DNA from: a filamentous cyanobacterium CCP2
Lineage (GTDB): Bacteria; Cyanobacteriota; Cyanobacteriia; Elainellales; Elainellaceae
NCBI GenBank assembly: GCA_003003615.1
Contig: PVWD01000009.1
Coordinates: 1-52,848, forward strand
Length of the DNA stretch: 52,848 nt
Reading direction: 5' to 3'
Positions 43,406 to 51,542 of this stretch are shown piece after piece. Numbering within the stretch: the stretch's first letter is position 1; each line of letters begins with the position of its first letter. Under the pieces are notes generated by a model. It saw nothing but the letters and a program-made list of their open reading frames with translations. It was not told the DNA's origin and ran no database searches. The position numbers and the translations under genes were made by a program.

Positions 43406-43437
43406 ATTCTAAACCCTCTAGTGGGCTGGAGAGTCAA
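43406..43437 (-). promoter_or_regulatory. MerR-type operator/promoter of merR itself
   Basis: Minus strand TTGACT (43432-43437), CTCCAG-CCCA-CTAGAG, 20-bp spacer, -10 TAGAAT (43406-43411). Autoregulation site of the regulator at 42966-43379. Confidence 0.85.
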
Positions 43438-43536
43438 GAGGATGGGGGGGCGATCGGCTATAGTGGCTTCATCTATCTAGTGACCTTACGTATGATAGAG
43501 GGAATTCTTTTAGGACAGACATAGCTAGGTTCCTGT

Positions 43537-46500
43537 ATGGTTACCTCCAAGGAGTTTCAGGCGTATTTACAGTCAGTCATCAATGCCTTGCAGAGGAATA
43601 CCCAGCAGGGAGGACAAGATCACTGTATATCAACACTTGTAGATTTGCCTTTACAGGTACAAGCCACTACATCCTTCATTTCAGAAGCGGACGGGCAATC
43701 ACAGGAGAAACGGGAACAGTTTGCAGTGCTGGAGGGGTTGCGAAAGTACGCTTCAAATCATGCGCTACTAGTTGGTAAGCCTGGTTCAGGGAAAACAACT
43801 TCGTTGCGGCAGCTACTCTGGGAGGAAACAGAACGCTGTATACAGGCGATTGTACAAGCTGAAATTGAGATCCCTCCAATTCCTGTTTTGATTGAATTAC
43901 GAAATCTTCGTGGTTCTGTTTTGGTGGCGATTCAAGAGAAATTAAGTTGGTGGCTGAAATTAGACGAACAGGCATTAAAATCCCTCCTTCGTGATCGACG
44001 CTTGCTGATACTTCTAGATGGGTTAAATGAGCTACCCAATGACCAAACATGGAAAGAAGTAGACCAGTTCAGACAACTTTGCGCTGAATTGAATATTCCT
44101 TTAATTATCACAACACGGGAATTAGGTTCAGGTTTATTTGATGGGAACATCACAAAGCTAGAGATGCTACCATTAACCGCATCTCAAATGCAGGAGTTTG
44201 TCTGGAGGCATTTACCAGAAACGGGTGGAGAATTACTGCGTCAAATTCAGGGACGACTACAAGAGTTAGCAGAAACACCGTTATTATTGCAGATGCTGTG
44301 TGAAGTGTTTGCAGAGAGGAGAGGAATTCCTAAAAGCCGAGGTGATCTGTTCCGTAAGGAATTTGCCCGACGCTATGAGAAATTTAAGCCTGAACATTTG
44401 CGAAATATTTCAGAGGATTCTCGTCGCTTTACGTTCGATCTACTCTGTTATCTTGCATTTGAAATGGTTCAGGGTGAGTCACACATTGATCCCTGTAAAC
44501 CGACCGCCTCTTGGATTACTGTCTCCAAAATTGAGGCAACAAAGATCTTGGCCAGGTTTTTAACTGGTGAACAAATCCCAACACTAGAAGAGACTGCAAA
44601 AGCCAAAGAGTGGCTAGAAGATCTCGTAGAGTGGCATCTACTTCAAGTTGCTAATGACAGCGATCACATCGAGTTTCATCATCAACTGTTTCAGGAATAT
44701 TACGCAGCAGAATGGCTAGAACCCAAATTAGCAAAGTCTAATGATGAGGAATTGAAATATTATTTGACTTACCTCAAATGGACAGAGTCGTTAGCTATGT
44801 CAATGTCCTTCGTGCAATCTCAGGATTTGGCAGAGAGGATAGTTGTACAAGCACTCGATGTAGATTTATATCTAGGAGCAAGATTAGCGGGAGAAGCTCA
44901 ATCGCCTTTTCAACAAGCTACTATAGATGCCCTCATCAAAAAAACCTTAGGACTATCCCTCACAATCTGGCTCCTAGAACAAACCCAATCTCCGAATGCA
45001 TTACCTTTTTTGCTTGATACCTTGAGCAATGGATATTCTGACACTCGTTGGCGTGCTGCACGAGCTTTAGGTAATTTTTCAGATCAGATAGCCCGATCTG
45101 CTCTAATTGGGGCATTAAAAGATCCTGATCCCTCTGTTCGCCGTAAAGCAGCAGAGTCATTAGGAAAATTGGATGATGTAGAAGCAATTCCCAACCTTTG
45201 CCAATTGCTTAATGATAAAGATTGGTTAGTTCGTAGTTTTGTCATAGAAATTTTGGGAAAGCTAGATAGAGCAGAATCAGTTGACTGCTTAAAAAGTGCT
45301 TTAAAGAATGAGGATTCTACTGTTAGAGGTAAAGCTGCTGAACATCTGGGTCAACGCAATCCTCAGGAAGTAATTGCCTTGCTAAGTGATGAGTTTTTTA
45401 ATGGTGATGTTAATACTCAAAAAAGTGTTTTGAGTCTTTTGGGTAAGACAAAAACTGTTGAAGCTATTCCCATCCTGATCTCTGCTTTATCAGAAGATAA
45501 CTGGCTTATCCGCTCTGAAGCTGTTAGCCAAATAGGTTTACTAGGAATTTGGCTTGATAAAAGCCTACTAGAAAAGGCTTCGATTACCCTCGCCCATATA
45601 TTAAAAAGTGATCCAGAAGCTTCGGTTCGTTCCAGTGCAGCTATTCAGCTAGGAATCATTGGTGACTCACAGATAGTACCAGTTCTCGTTGAGGCTTTAT
45701 CTCAAGATAGTCAAGTTGTGCGTGCTTCTGTTGCTAATGCCTTGGGGCGACTTCAGGACAAATCTGCTATTAGTTCACTCATTAACGCGCTCCAAGATGA
45801 TGATTACGTTTGTGAAGCAGTTATCAGGGCAATACGCGCCTTAAATGCAGTAGAAGCATTACCCGCAATAAGAAAATTAGTTGCCAGTAAAGTTCTTAAC
45901 ATAAGGCGAGAAGCAATACTTACTCTTGGATTTATTGGTGATTCTAAAGACTTGCCTTTTCTATACAAGGCTTTGCAGGATAAAGAGTTCTCAATTCGTC
46001 TTCGTGCGGCATATTCACTTAGTTTGCTGAACAACCGAAAAGGGGTTTCTATTTTAGAAGATGCCCTCAAAACTGGGAACAAGGATGCTCGTGAACTAGC
46101 ACTTAATGGTCTCAAGAATTTCAAAGGAAAAGTGGGTTTGTTGAGCATCCTGTCAAGAGCATTTAGAGATGATGAATACTCGATACGAAAAGCATCTGTT
46201 GATTTTCTAAAACTATTTAAGGATAATCCAGAAATAGCTGATCAACTTAAAATTGCTCTCAATAGCCCAAACGAAGATATTTGTCGACATGCAATGGATG
46301 CTTCAGAGGTATTGGGCAACTTTGAAGTATTACCTCGTCTACGACAACTTTCAGAAACAATTATAGTTGTTGAAAGACCTCTAGATGCGATCGCTGCTAT
46401 CCAATCACGCTGTGGATTCTACAACTACGAGATTGCTGAATCTTTTCGATTGGAACTACTAGATCAGAAGAAGTCAGAGCAAAGCAAGAAAACACAAGGA

Positions 46501-46887
46501 GTACCCAACGTGACTAACAATTTCAACTTCGACCAACGCGGAGCAACAATAGGCGTCAACGTCGCTAACGAAGGTAGCAATATTAGATTCATTCAACACG
46601 CTAAGCAAAGTATCAATATTTCTGAACAAGATCTTGCTGAGGCTGCCCAGAAAATTCAGTCCCTATTGAATCAATTGGCGCAAACCTATCCCACTACTAC
46701 TGAAACTCAACAACAAACCTTCATTCAGAAGTTCTTGGAGAGAATCGAATCTACTCCTGATCTAATCAAAATCATCCTTGCAGGTGGGATCGAAGGGTTA
46801 AAAACTCTCTGCCCTCCTGCTGGAATCTCTATTGAAGTGATACGCAGCCTCTATGAAGTAATCCAAAAGCGGTACGGTCAATCCTAG
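43537..46887 (+). CDS. NACHT ATPase with HEAT repeats (NLR-like)
   Basis: 1116 aa. NACHT domain from about residue 70: P-loop LLVGKPGSGKTTSLRQ (80-87 core), Walker B LLILLDGLNELP, then sensor IPLIITTREL and PLTASQMQEFV. A helical winged section with FHHQLFQEYYAAEWL precedes a large HEAT/armadillo region (~490-935; repeats such as DTRWRAARALGNF, DPSVRRKAAESLGKL). The C-terminal ~125 residues (NNFNFDQRGATIGVNVANEGSNIRF...IKIILAGGIEGLKTLCPPAGISIEVI) form a separate domain seen in cyanobacterial STAND proteins. Possibly a conflict or cell-death sensor; no effector nuclease is recognised. Confidence 0.9.
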   Translation: MVTSKEFQAYLQSVINALQRNTQQGGQDHCISTLVDLPLQVQATTSFISEADGQSQEKREQFAVLEGLRKYASNHALLVGKPGSGKTTSLRQLLWEETERCIQAIVQAEIEIPPIPVLIELRNLRGSVLVAIQEKLSWWLKLDEQALKSLLRDRRLLILLDGLNELPNDQTWKEVDQFRQLCAELNIPLIITTRELGSGLFDGNITKLEMLPLTASQMQEFVWRHLPETGGELLRQIQGRLQELAETPLLLQMLCEVFAERRGIPKSRGDLFRKEFARRYEKFKPEHLRNISEDSRRFTFDLLCYLAFEMVQGESHIDPCKPTASWITVSKIEATKILARFLTGEQIPTLEETAKAKEWLEDLVEWHLLQVANDSDHIEFHHQLFQEYYAAEWLEPKLAKSNDEELKYYLTYLKWTESLAMSMSFVQSQDLAERIVVQALDVDLYLGARLAGEAQSPFQQATIDALIKKTLGLSLTIWLLEQTQSPNALPFLLDTLSNGYSDTRWRAARALGNFSDQIARSALIGALKDPDPSVRRKAAESLGKLDDVEAIPNLCQLLNDKDWLVRSFVIEILGKLDRAESVDCLKSALKNEDSTVRGKAAEHLGQRNPQEVIALLSDEFFNGDVNTQKSVLSLLGKTKTVEAIPILISALSEDNWLIRSEAVSQIGLLGIWLDKSLLEKASITLAHILKSDPEASVRSSAAIQLGIIGDSQIVPVLVEALSQDSQVVRASVANALGRLQDKSAISSLINALQDDDYVCEAVIRAIRALNAVEALPAIRKLVASKVLNIRREAILTLGFIGDSKDLPFLYKALQDKEFSIRLRAAYSLSLLNNRKGVSILEDALKTGNKDARELALNGLKNFKGKVGLLSILSRAFRDDEYSIRKASVDFLKLFKDNPEIADQLKIALNSPNEDICRHAMDASEVLGNFEVLPRLRQLSETIIVVERPLDAIAAIQSRCGFYNYEIAESFRLELLDQKKSEQSKKTQGVPNVTNNFNFDQRGATIGVNVANEGSNIRFIQHAKQSINISEQDLAEAAQKIQSLLNQLAQTYPTTTETQQQTFIQKFLERIESTPDLIKIILAGGIEGLKTLCPPAGISIEVIRSLYEVIQKRYGQS

Positions 46888-46920
46888 ATTCTAGGAGAGT
46901 TAAGGGCTTCTTTAAGCACC

Positions 46921-47050
46921 GTGCATTTCCACCACTCCTCAAAACATATTCATACCGCAGGTGAACTCATATTTACCTGGTTTGCCAGGTGTGAACTTAA
47001 TCAATTGTTGTTTGAGCCGCGTTAGGATCAACAGCGATCACAGCCGTAAA
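46921..47050 (-). pseudogene. Decayed cupredoxin gene fragment
   Basis: Minus-strand translation recovers the end of a cupredoxin domain: AVIAVDPNAAQTTID, then after a one-base frame change KFTPGKPGKYEFTCGMNMF, an in-frame TGA where the intact genes have Arg, and GVVEM. The intact homologues read FTPDKPGKYEFTCGMNMFRGVVEV. Frameshift plus stop and missing N-terminus show it is dead. It lies between the NACHT gene and flavodoxin, at the end of the second copper operon. Confidence 0.8.
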
Positions 47051-47106
47051 TTACATCCTATGCTTCATGGCTGAAAGAGCAACTTTGTAGGTTCTGGATA
47101 GCAACT

Positions 47107-47622
47107 CTACAATCTAAACTCAGATTTGAGTTGAGCGACCCAAGCTTTAATGCGCTCCTCCGTGAGTTCTGATTGGTTATCTTCATCCAGGGCAAGCCCA
47201 ACAAACTTGTCATCTCGGAGCGCCTTAGAATCACTGAAGTCATATCCTTCAGTAGACCAGTAGCCAACCGTTTCACCACCGAGTTCAGAGATTTTTTCCT
47301 CCAACATCCCCATTGCATCCTGAAATGTGTCGGGATAGCCAATTTGATCCCCCTCACCAAAGTAAGCGACCTTCTTGCCACTAAAATTAATGCTATCTAG
47401 CTGGTCGTCGTAGAAGCTTTCCCAATCGCTTTGTAGCTCGCCTACATTCCAGGTTGGGCAACCAATGATGACGTTTTGATATTCATCAAAGTCGGCAGGT
47501 TCTGTTCGTGAAATATCTTGTATCGATACAACAACAACACCGCCAAACTCTTTTTGAATTAACTCTGCTACGGTTTGTGTGTTACTTGTTTGTGTTCCAT
47601 AGAACAAGCCAATTTTAGCCAT
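47107..47622 (-). CDS. isiB: Flavodoxin
   Basis: 171 aa from the ATG at 47622, chosen because GGAGG lies five nt upstream; the frame is open to 47634. FMN phosphate loop LFYGTQTSNTQTVAE, the Trp/Tyr FMN-stacking regions CPTWNVGELQSDW and FGEGDQIGYPDTFQDAM, and a long-chain insertion typical of cyanobacterial flavodoxins. It is an electron carrier that replaces ferredoxin. It is last in the copper operon, 41 bp after the tandem cupredoxin gene, an unusual place for it. Confidence 0.95.
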   Translation of the reverse strand: MAKIGLFYGTQTSNTQTVAELIQKEFGGVVVVSIQDISRTEPADFDEYQNVIIGCPTWNVGELQSDWESFYDDQLDSINFSGKKVAYFGEGDQIGYPDTFQDAMGMLEEKISELGGETVGYWSTEGYDFSDSKALRDDKFVGLALDEDNQSELTEERIKAWVAQLKSEFRL

Positions 47623-47662
47623 AATTACCTCCAAGCCTAACTAGAAACGTGAAAGGACAAAA

Positions 47663-48616
47663 TTACTTCTGAGCATGAGCATGATGTTGAGCAAAGTCCT
47701 GATTGTGGAGTTGCTTAGGTCGGACTTCAATGACACCACGATTCATCTTCATGCCACACATAAACTCATATTCGCCAGGTTGCTCCGGTGTAAACTCAAC
47801 TGTTGTTGTTTCTGGGTCAAGATCAACGGCGATCGCAAAGCCTGGAATTAACAACTGGTCATAGCAACTGCTGGGATTTTGGCGATCGAACTTTAAACGA
47901 ACTGGATGCCCTGCTTCAACGATGACTTTTTTGGGTTGATAGCCTTTAGCAACAGTCACCGTAGCTTCTTGAATGCCTGATGAGGTCAGCGTCGCTTCAG
48001 CGCTAGATATCAAATCTATTGAATGTTGAACGGAATGAACGTGTTCGGAAATCGAGGTAGCTGTAGTTGTTGCTGCTGCTGTTGGCTCTTCAGATTGTAC
48101 TTCCACCACACCTCGGAACATGTTCATACCGCAGGTGAATTCATATTTTCCGGGTTTGTCAGGCGTGAACTCGATCGCGGTTACCTGATTGAGTGGTAAT
48201 TCTTGAGCAATACGGAAATCAGGAAATCTGACCTCTTCCAAACAACTGCTGGGATCTTTGCGATCGAAGTTCAACCGTACAGGTTGCCCTGCTTGCACCA
48301 CAATTTGACTCGGCTCATAGCCACCGTCAACCGTAACCGTAATTTCCTGAATGCCTCCTTGCGTTGAAGCTTTACGCGACTTGGGCTTACTCAGCAAAAA
48401 CCACCAAAGCTCTAAGCCAATTAACCCCAATCCTCCAGCCGTTACGGCTCCTTTCAGCCATAGCGGTTGGTCAATTTGTTGAAACTCTCCAGCCTGTTCC
48501 GTTTGTTCGGTGTGATGTTCGTCGTGGGGTGTTTGAGCGAATGCTCCCCCAGATGTGAGTCCTAACAAAATACCAAATGCTGTGAGGCTTCCGATCATTG
48601 CAGATTGCTTAAACAT
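47663..48616 (-). CDS. Tandem (two-domain) cupredoxin-like membrane protein
   Basis: 317 aa from the ATG at 48616 (MFKQSAMIGSL), which has AGGAG eight nt upstream overlapping the TAG of the microprotein; the frame is open to 48796 but that would swallow the microprotein gene. A hydrophobic N-terminus, His/Glu linker (PHDEHHTEQTEQ), second helix (GGLGLIGLELWWFLLS) and two cupredoxin_1 domains follow, each with SSC and CGM[NK]M (Cys/Met, no His). The C-terminal tail is His-rich (QDFAQHHAHAQK). The first domain is nearly the same as in 1581-2108; the second is extra. Probably Cu(I) handling at the membrane beside CopA. Confidence 0.85.
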   Translation of the reverse strand: MFKQSAMIGSLTAFGILLGLTSGGAFAQTPHDEHHTEQTEQAGEFQQIDQPLWLKGAVTAGGLGLIGLELWWFLLSKPKSRKASTQGGIQEITVTVDGGYEPSQIVVQAGQPVRLNFDRKDPSSCLEEVRFPDFRIAQELPLNQVTAIEFTPDKPGKYEFTCGMNMFRGVVEVQSEEPTAAATTTATSISEHVHSVQHSIDLISSAEATLTSSGIQEATVTVAKGYQPKKVIVEAGHPVRLKFDRQNPSSCYDQLLIPGFAIAVDLDPETTTVEFTPEQPGEYEFMCGMKMNRGVIEVRPKQLHNQDFAQHHAHAQK

Positions 48617-48627
48617 CTGAGTTTCTC

Positions 48628-48717
48628 CTATATAACTCCGAAGATCGTTCCTGAAATCACGCCAAGTAAAAATCCAATCCCTGCTAATGTGCTGAAAAAT
48701 ATGATGTGAGTGAACAT
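48628..48717 (-). CDS. Copper-locus membrane microprotein, copy 2 (29 aa)
   Basis: ATG at 48717 (AGGA seven nt upstream) to TAG at 48628-48630; an ATG at 48723 would add two residues. It encodes MFTHIIFFSTLAGIGFLLG followed by VISGTIFGVI, one hydrophobic helix with Gly/Ser spacing. Core GFLLG[AV]ISG[ST]I is shared with 2121-2225, and the gene lies in the same place between copA and cupredoxin. Its TAG is again part of the next gene's ribosome-binding site (TAGGAG). Independent conservation of peptide, position and coupling argues that both are real. Confidence 0.75.
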   Translation of the reverse strand: MFTHIIFFSTLAGIGFLLGVISGTIFGVI

Positions 48718-48747
48718 GATCATTTCCTGAGATGAGGTGAGTGGTGA

Positions 48748-48799
48748 TAGGTAATGGGCAACGGATAAGACTTTGTAATAACCGATTACCCATCACCTA
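48748..48799 (-). repeat. Intercistronic hairpin between copA2 and the microprotein gene
   Basis: TAGGTAATGGGCAACGG pairs imperfectly with CCGATTACCCATCACCTA (48782-48799), a 17-bp stem with a few mismatches directly after the copA2 stop. It may process or attenuate the copA2-microprotein-cupredoxin transcript, or be a mobile intergenic repeat. Confidence 0.5.
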
Positions 48800-51058
48800 C
48801 TAGCGAACACTGGCAGGCTTAAAGTTGCGTAACCGCAAGGCATTCGTTACCACTGAAACTGAACTAAATGCCATTGCTGCACCTGCAATAATGGGGCTGA
48901 GCAACCAGCCAAAGATGGGATAGAGAATGCCTGCGGCGATCGGGATACCAGCCACGTTGTAAATGAACGCGAAGAACAGGTTTTGTTTGATGTTGCGAAT
49001 CGTGGCACGACTGAGCTGAATCGCCGTCACAATCCCTTGCAGGTCACCAGAGATGAGGGTGATGTCACTGGCAGCGATCGCCACATCAGTTCCCGTTCCG
49101 ATCGCAATTCCGACATCGGCTTGAGCCAGCGCAGGGGCATCATTAATGCCATCCCCCACCATTGCCACCACTTTACTTTCCGACTGGATACGTTCAACGG
49201 TTGCTGCTTTTTGATCCGGGCGAACTTCTGCAAAGATCCGTTGGATTCCGACTTCACGGGCGATGACATTGGCAGTTCGTTGATTGTCGCCTGTGAGCAT
49301 TACGACTTCTAAGCCCATCTTTTGCAGGGTGCGAATGGCATTGACAGAGGAGGGTTTGACGGCATCGGCAATGCCCATAATGCCTTCCACTTTTCCATCC
49401 ACTGCAATCCAGATAACAGTCTTACCCAGATATTCCAGTTTGTCCCACTGTTGTTGCAATGCACTGGTATCGATTCCCAATTCATTCATCCAACGGTGTG
49501 TGCCGATTTGAATCCAGTGGTCAGAAACGTAGCCTTGAACACCACTTCCGGCGATCGCTTCAAACTCTTCTACACCTGCTAACTCAGCACCTTGAGATTG
49601 AGCATATTGCACAACTGCCTCAGCTAGCGGGTGTTCAGAGTTGCGTTCAACCGATGCGGCTAGACGCAACAGCTTAAGTTCGTTACTGTTGGCTGTGCCA
49701 TTGACCGTGACGTAATCTGTGACGGTGGGTTTGCCCTGGGTGATCGTGCCTGTTTTATCCAGAACGATCGTTTGCAGTTTGTGCGCCAACTCCAGGCTTT
49801 CTGCACCTTTGATCAGAATGCCATTCTCCGCCCCTTTTCCAGTGCCGACCATGATAGAAGTCGGAGTCGCTAAACCAAGCGCACAGGGACAGGCAATAAT
49901 CAGCACACCAACGGTGGTAATCAATGCCATCGTCACATTCCCCATGATGTTGAACCAGAGGATGAAGGTGAGAATGGCGATCGCAATCACCGCAGGCACA
50001 AACCATCCCGTCACCTGATCGGCAAGTCGTTGAATTGGAGCTTTTGAACCTTGCGCTTGCTGCACGAGTTTAACGATTTGGGCGAGAAACGTATCTTTGC
50101 CCACTCGTGTCGCTCGGAACTGAAAGCTACCTGTTTTGTTGATGGTGGCTCCGATCACTTCATCGCCAGGATGCTTCTTCACAGGTAGGCTTTCACCCGT
50201 CACCATTGCCTCATCGATCGTGGAAGAACCTTGCACAATCTCACCGTCCACCGGAATTTTTTCACCGGGGCGAACGAGGATGATATCTCCCAGAACGACT
50301 TCCGCGATCGGAACATCTACCTCTCGACCATTGCGAATGACTCGTGCTGTCTTTGCCTGTAATCCCATCAGCTTACGAATCGCTTCTGAGGTTTGTCCTT
50401 TGGCACGGTTTTCCAACAAGCGTCCCAGTAGAAGCAATGCAATGATGACCGCCGCCGCCTCAAAGTAAACATCTGGTCGAAGCCCTTGAGCAATAAACCA
50501 CTGAGGATTCAAGGTGGGGAAGAGGGAGTATAGATAGGCGGTTCCTGTTCCAACAGCGACCAGGGTATCCATCGTGGCAGTATGGCGCTTCAAGGCTTTC
50601 CAGGCATTGATAAAGAATCCACTGCCTGCCCAGAACAGAATTGGAGCCGTCAGTACAAGCTGAAACCAGGGATCGTGCAGCCACATGGGAATGAAGGGAA
50701 TGGGTAAGCCCGTCATCGCAGGCAGCGAACCAATCACCAGAATTGCACTGATTACACCACTTACCCATACGCGACGGGTTAGCTTTTGGTTTTTGGCTTG
50801 GCGTTCTCGCCGTTCAGCATCATCTTCAGGAGCCAGCACATCATCTTGAATAGGCAAAGCCGAATAACCTGCTTCATCTACCGCTTCCTGAATTGCAGCA
50901 ACGTCCGTCTTGCCAGGGTCATAGGTGACTGCGGCTTGTTCCGCCCCAAAATTGACGCTGCATGCTTTAACCCCAGGAACCGAACGAATTGCTTCTTCAA
51001 TGTTGTTGGCACAGGAGGCGCAACTCATGCCTCTCAGTTTTAAGGTTGCGTTTTCCAT
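48800..51058 (-). CDS. copA: Copper-exporting P1B-type ATPase CopA (copy 2)
   Basis: 752 aa. HMA domain GMSCASCA (Cys13, Cys16), VTGES, CPC in [26 protein letters not shown] and [10 protein letters not shown], as in copA1 at 2355-4616; the two are close paralogues along the whole length. It follows the CopZ-type chaperone by nine nt with an AGGAGG five nt before its ATG, and precedes the microprotein, cupredoxin and flavodoxin genes. Likely Cu(I) exporter under the MerR-type promoter at 51293-51324. Confidence 0.97.
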   Translation of the reverse strand: MENATLKLRGMSCASCANNIEEAIRSVPGVKACSVNFGAEQAAVTYDPGKTDVAAIQEAVDEAGYSALPIQDDVLAPEDDAERRERQAKNQKLTRRVWVSGVISAILVIGSLPAMTGLPIPFIPMWLHDPWFQLVLTAPILFWAGSGFFINAWKALKRHTATMDTLVAVGTGTAYLYSLFPTLNPQWFIAQGLRPDVYFEAAAVIIALLLLGRLLENRAKGQTSEAIRKLMGLQAKTARVIRNGREVDVPIAEVVLGDIILVRPGEKIPVDGEIVQGSSTIDEAMVTGESLPVKKHPGDEVIGATINKTGSFQFRATRVGKDTFLAQIVKLVQQAQGSKAPIQRLADQVTGWFVPAVIAIAILTFILWFNIMGNVTMALITTVGVLIIACPCALGLATPTSIMVGTGKGAENGILIKGAESLELAHKLQTIVLDKTGTITQGKPTVTDYVTVNGTANSNELKLLRLAASVERNSEHPLAEAVVQYAQSQGAELAGVEEFEAIAGSGVQGYVSDHWIQIGTHRWMNELGIDTSALQQQWDKLEYLGKTVIWIAVDGKVEGIMGIADAVKPSSVNAIRTLQKMGLEVVMLTGDNQRTANVIAREVGIQRIFAEVRPDQKAATVERIQSESKVVAMVGDGINDAPALAQADVGIAIGTGTDVAIAASDITLISGDLQGIVTAIQLSRATIRNIKQNLFFAFIYNVAGIPIAAGILYPIFGWLLSPIIAGAAMAFSSVSVVTNALRLRNFKPASVR

Positions 51059-51067
51059 GTAAACCTC

Positions 51068-51262
51068 CTATGCGATGGTATAGCCAGCATCAACAATGGC
51101 TTGTTTGATGGCTGTCTCTGTGGCTTGCGTTTCGACGTTGACCTGTTTTGTTTTGGTGTCTGCTTGAACCGTAGCAGCAGGGTCGATCGCCTGAATTGCT
51201 TTGGTAATTGTGTCGCTGCAAGCCGAGCAAGCCATGTTGGGAACTGTGAGTTGAAGAGCCAT
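51068..51262 (-). CDS. copZ: HMA-domain copper chaperone (CopZ/Atx1 type)
   Basis: 64 aa, a single HMA domain with MACSACSDTITKAI near the N-terminus (Cys12, Cys15), typical of cytosolic metallochaperones that pass Cu(I) to the ATPase N-terminus. The C-terminal GYTIA fits the family. First gene of the copA2 operon; nine nt separate it from copA2. Only this copy of the copper cassette carries a chaperone. Confidence 0.93.
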   Translation of the reverse strand: MALQLTVPNMACSACSDTITKAIQAIDPAATVQADTKTKQVNVETQATETAIKQAIVDAGYTIA

Positions 51263-51292
51263 GATGGAAATCTCTGAATTTGCTATGACTCT

Positions 51293-51324
51293 ATGCTGGA
51301 GTCTCTAGCTCACTGGAGAGTCAA
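51293..51324 (-). promoter_or_regulatory. MerR-type operator/promoter of copZ-copA2 operon
   Basis: Minus strand TTGACT (51319-51324), CTCCAG-TGAG-CTAGAG, 20-bp spacer, weak -10 CAGCAT (51293-51298). About 30 bp upstream of the copZ start. Flank CCCCCTTGACTCTCCAGT is shared with copA1. Confidence 0.8.
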
Positions 51325-51542
51325 GGGGGTAATAGCAACTTTAGTTGGTCTGCTTTGGATATAAATTAGATCCAGTTTGTGGATCGTTTGTTATACATAG
51401 CGCAAAGGGCACACCGCCCACAGACCCACTGAAATTTATACCTTTTGGAAGACTACAAATTTCATCCTGATTTTATTTTTGTCTGTCACCATTACGACTT
51501 GTAATAAGCAACCTGTTGCTTTAGGAGTTGGACGTTAGAAAC

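Noticed and set aside
48617-48796. N-terminal extension of the tandem cupredoxin to 48796
   Set aside because: It would cover the microprotein gene and the hairpin in the wrong frame; the ATG at 48616 has a good ribosome-binding site and begins the signal-like helix.
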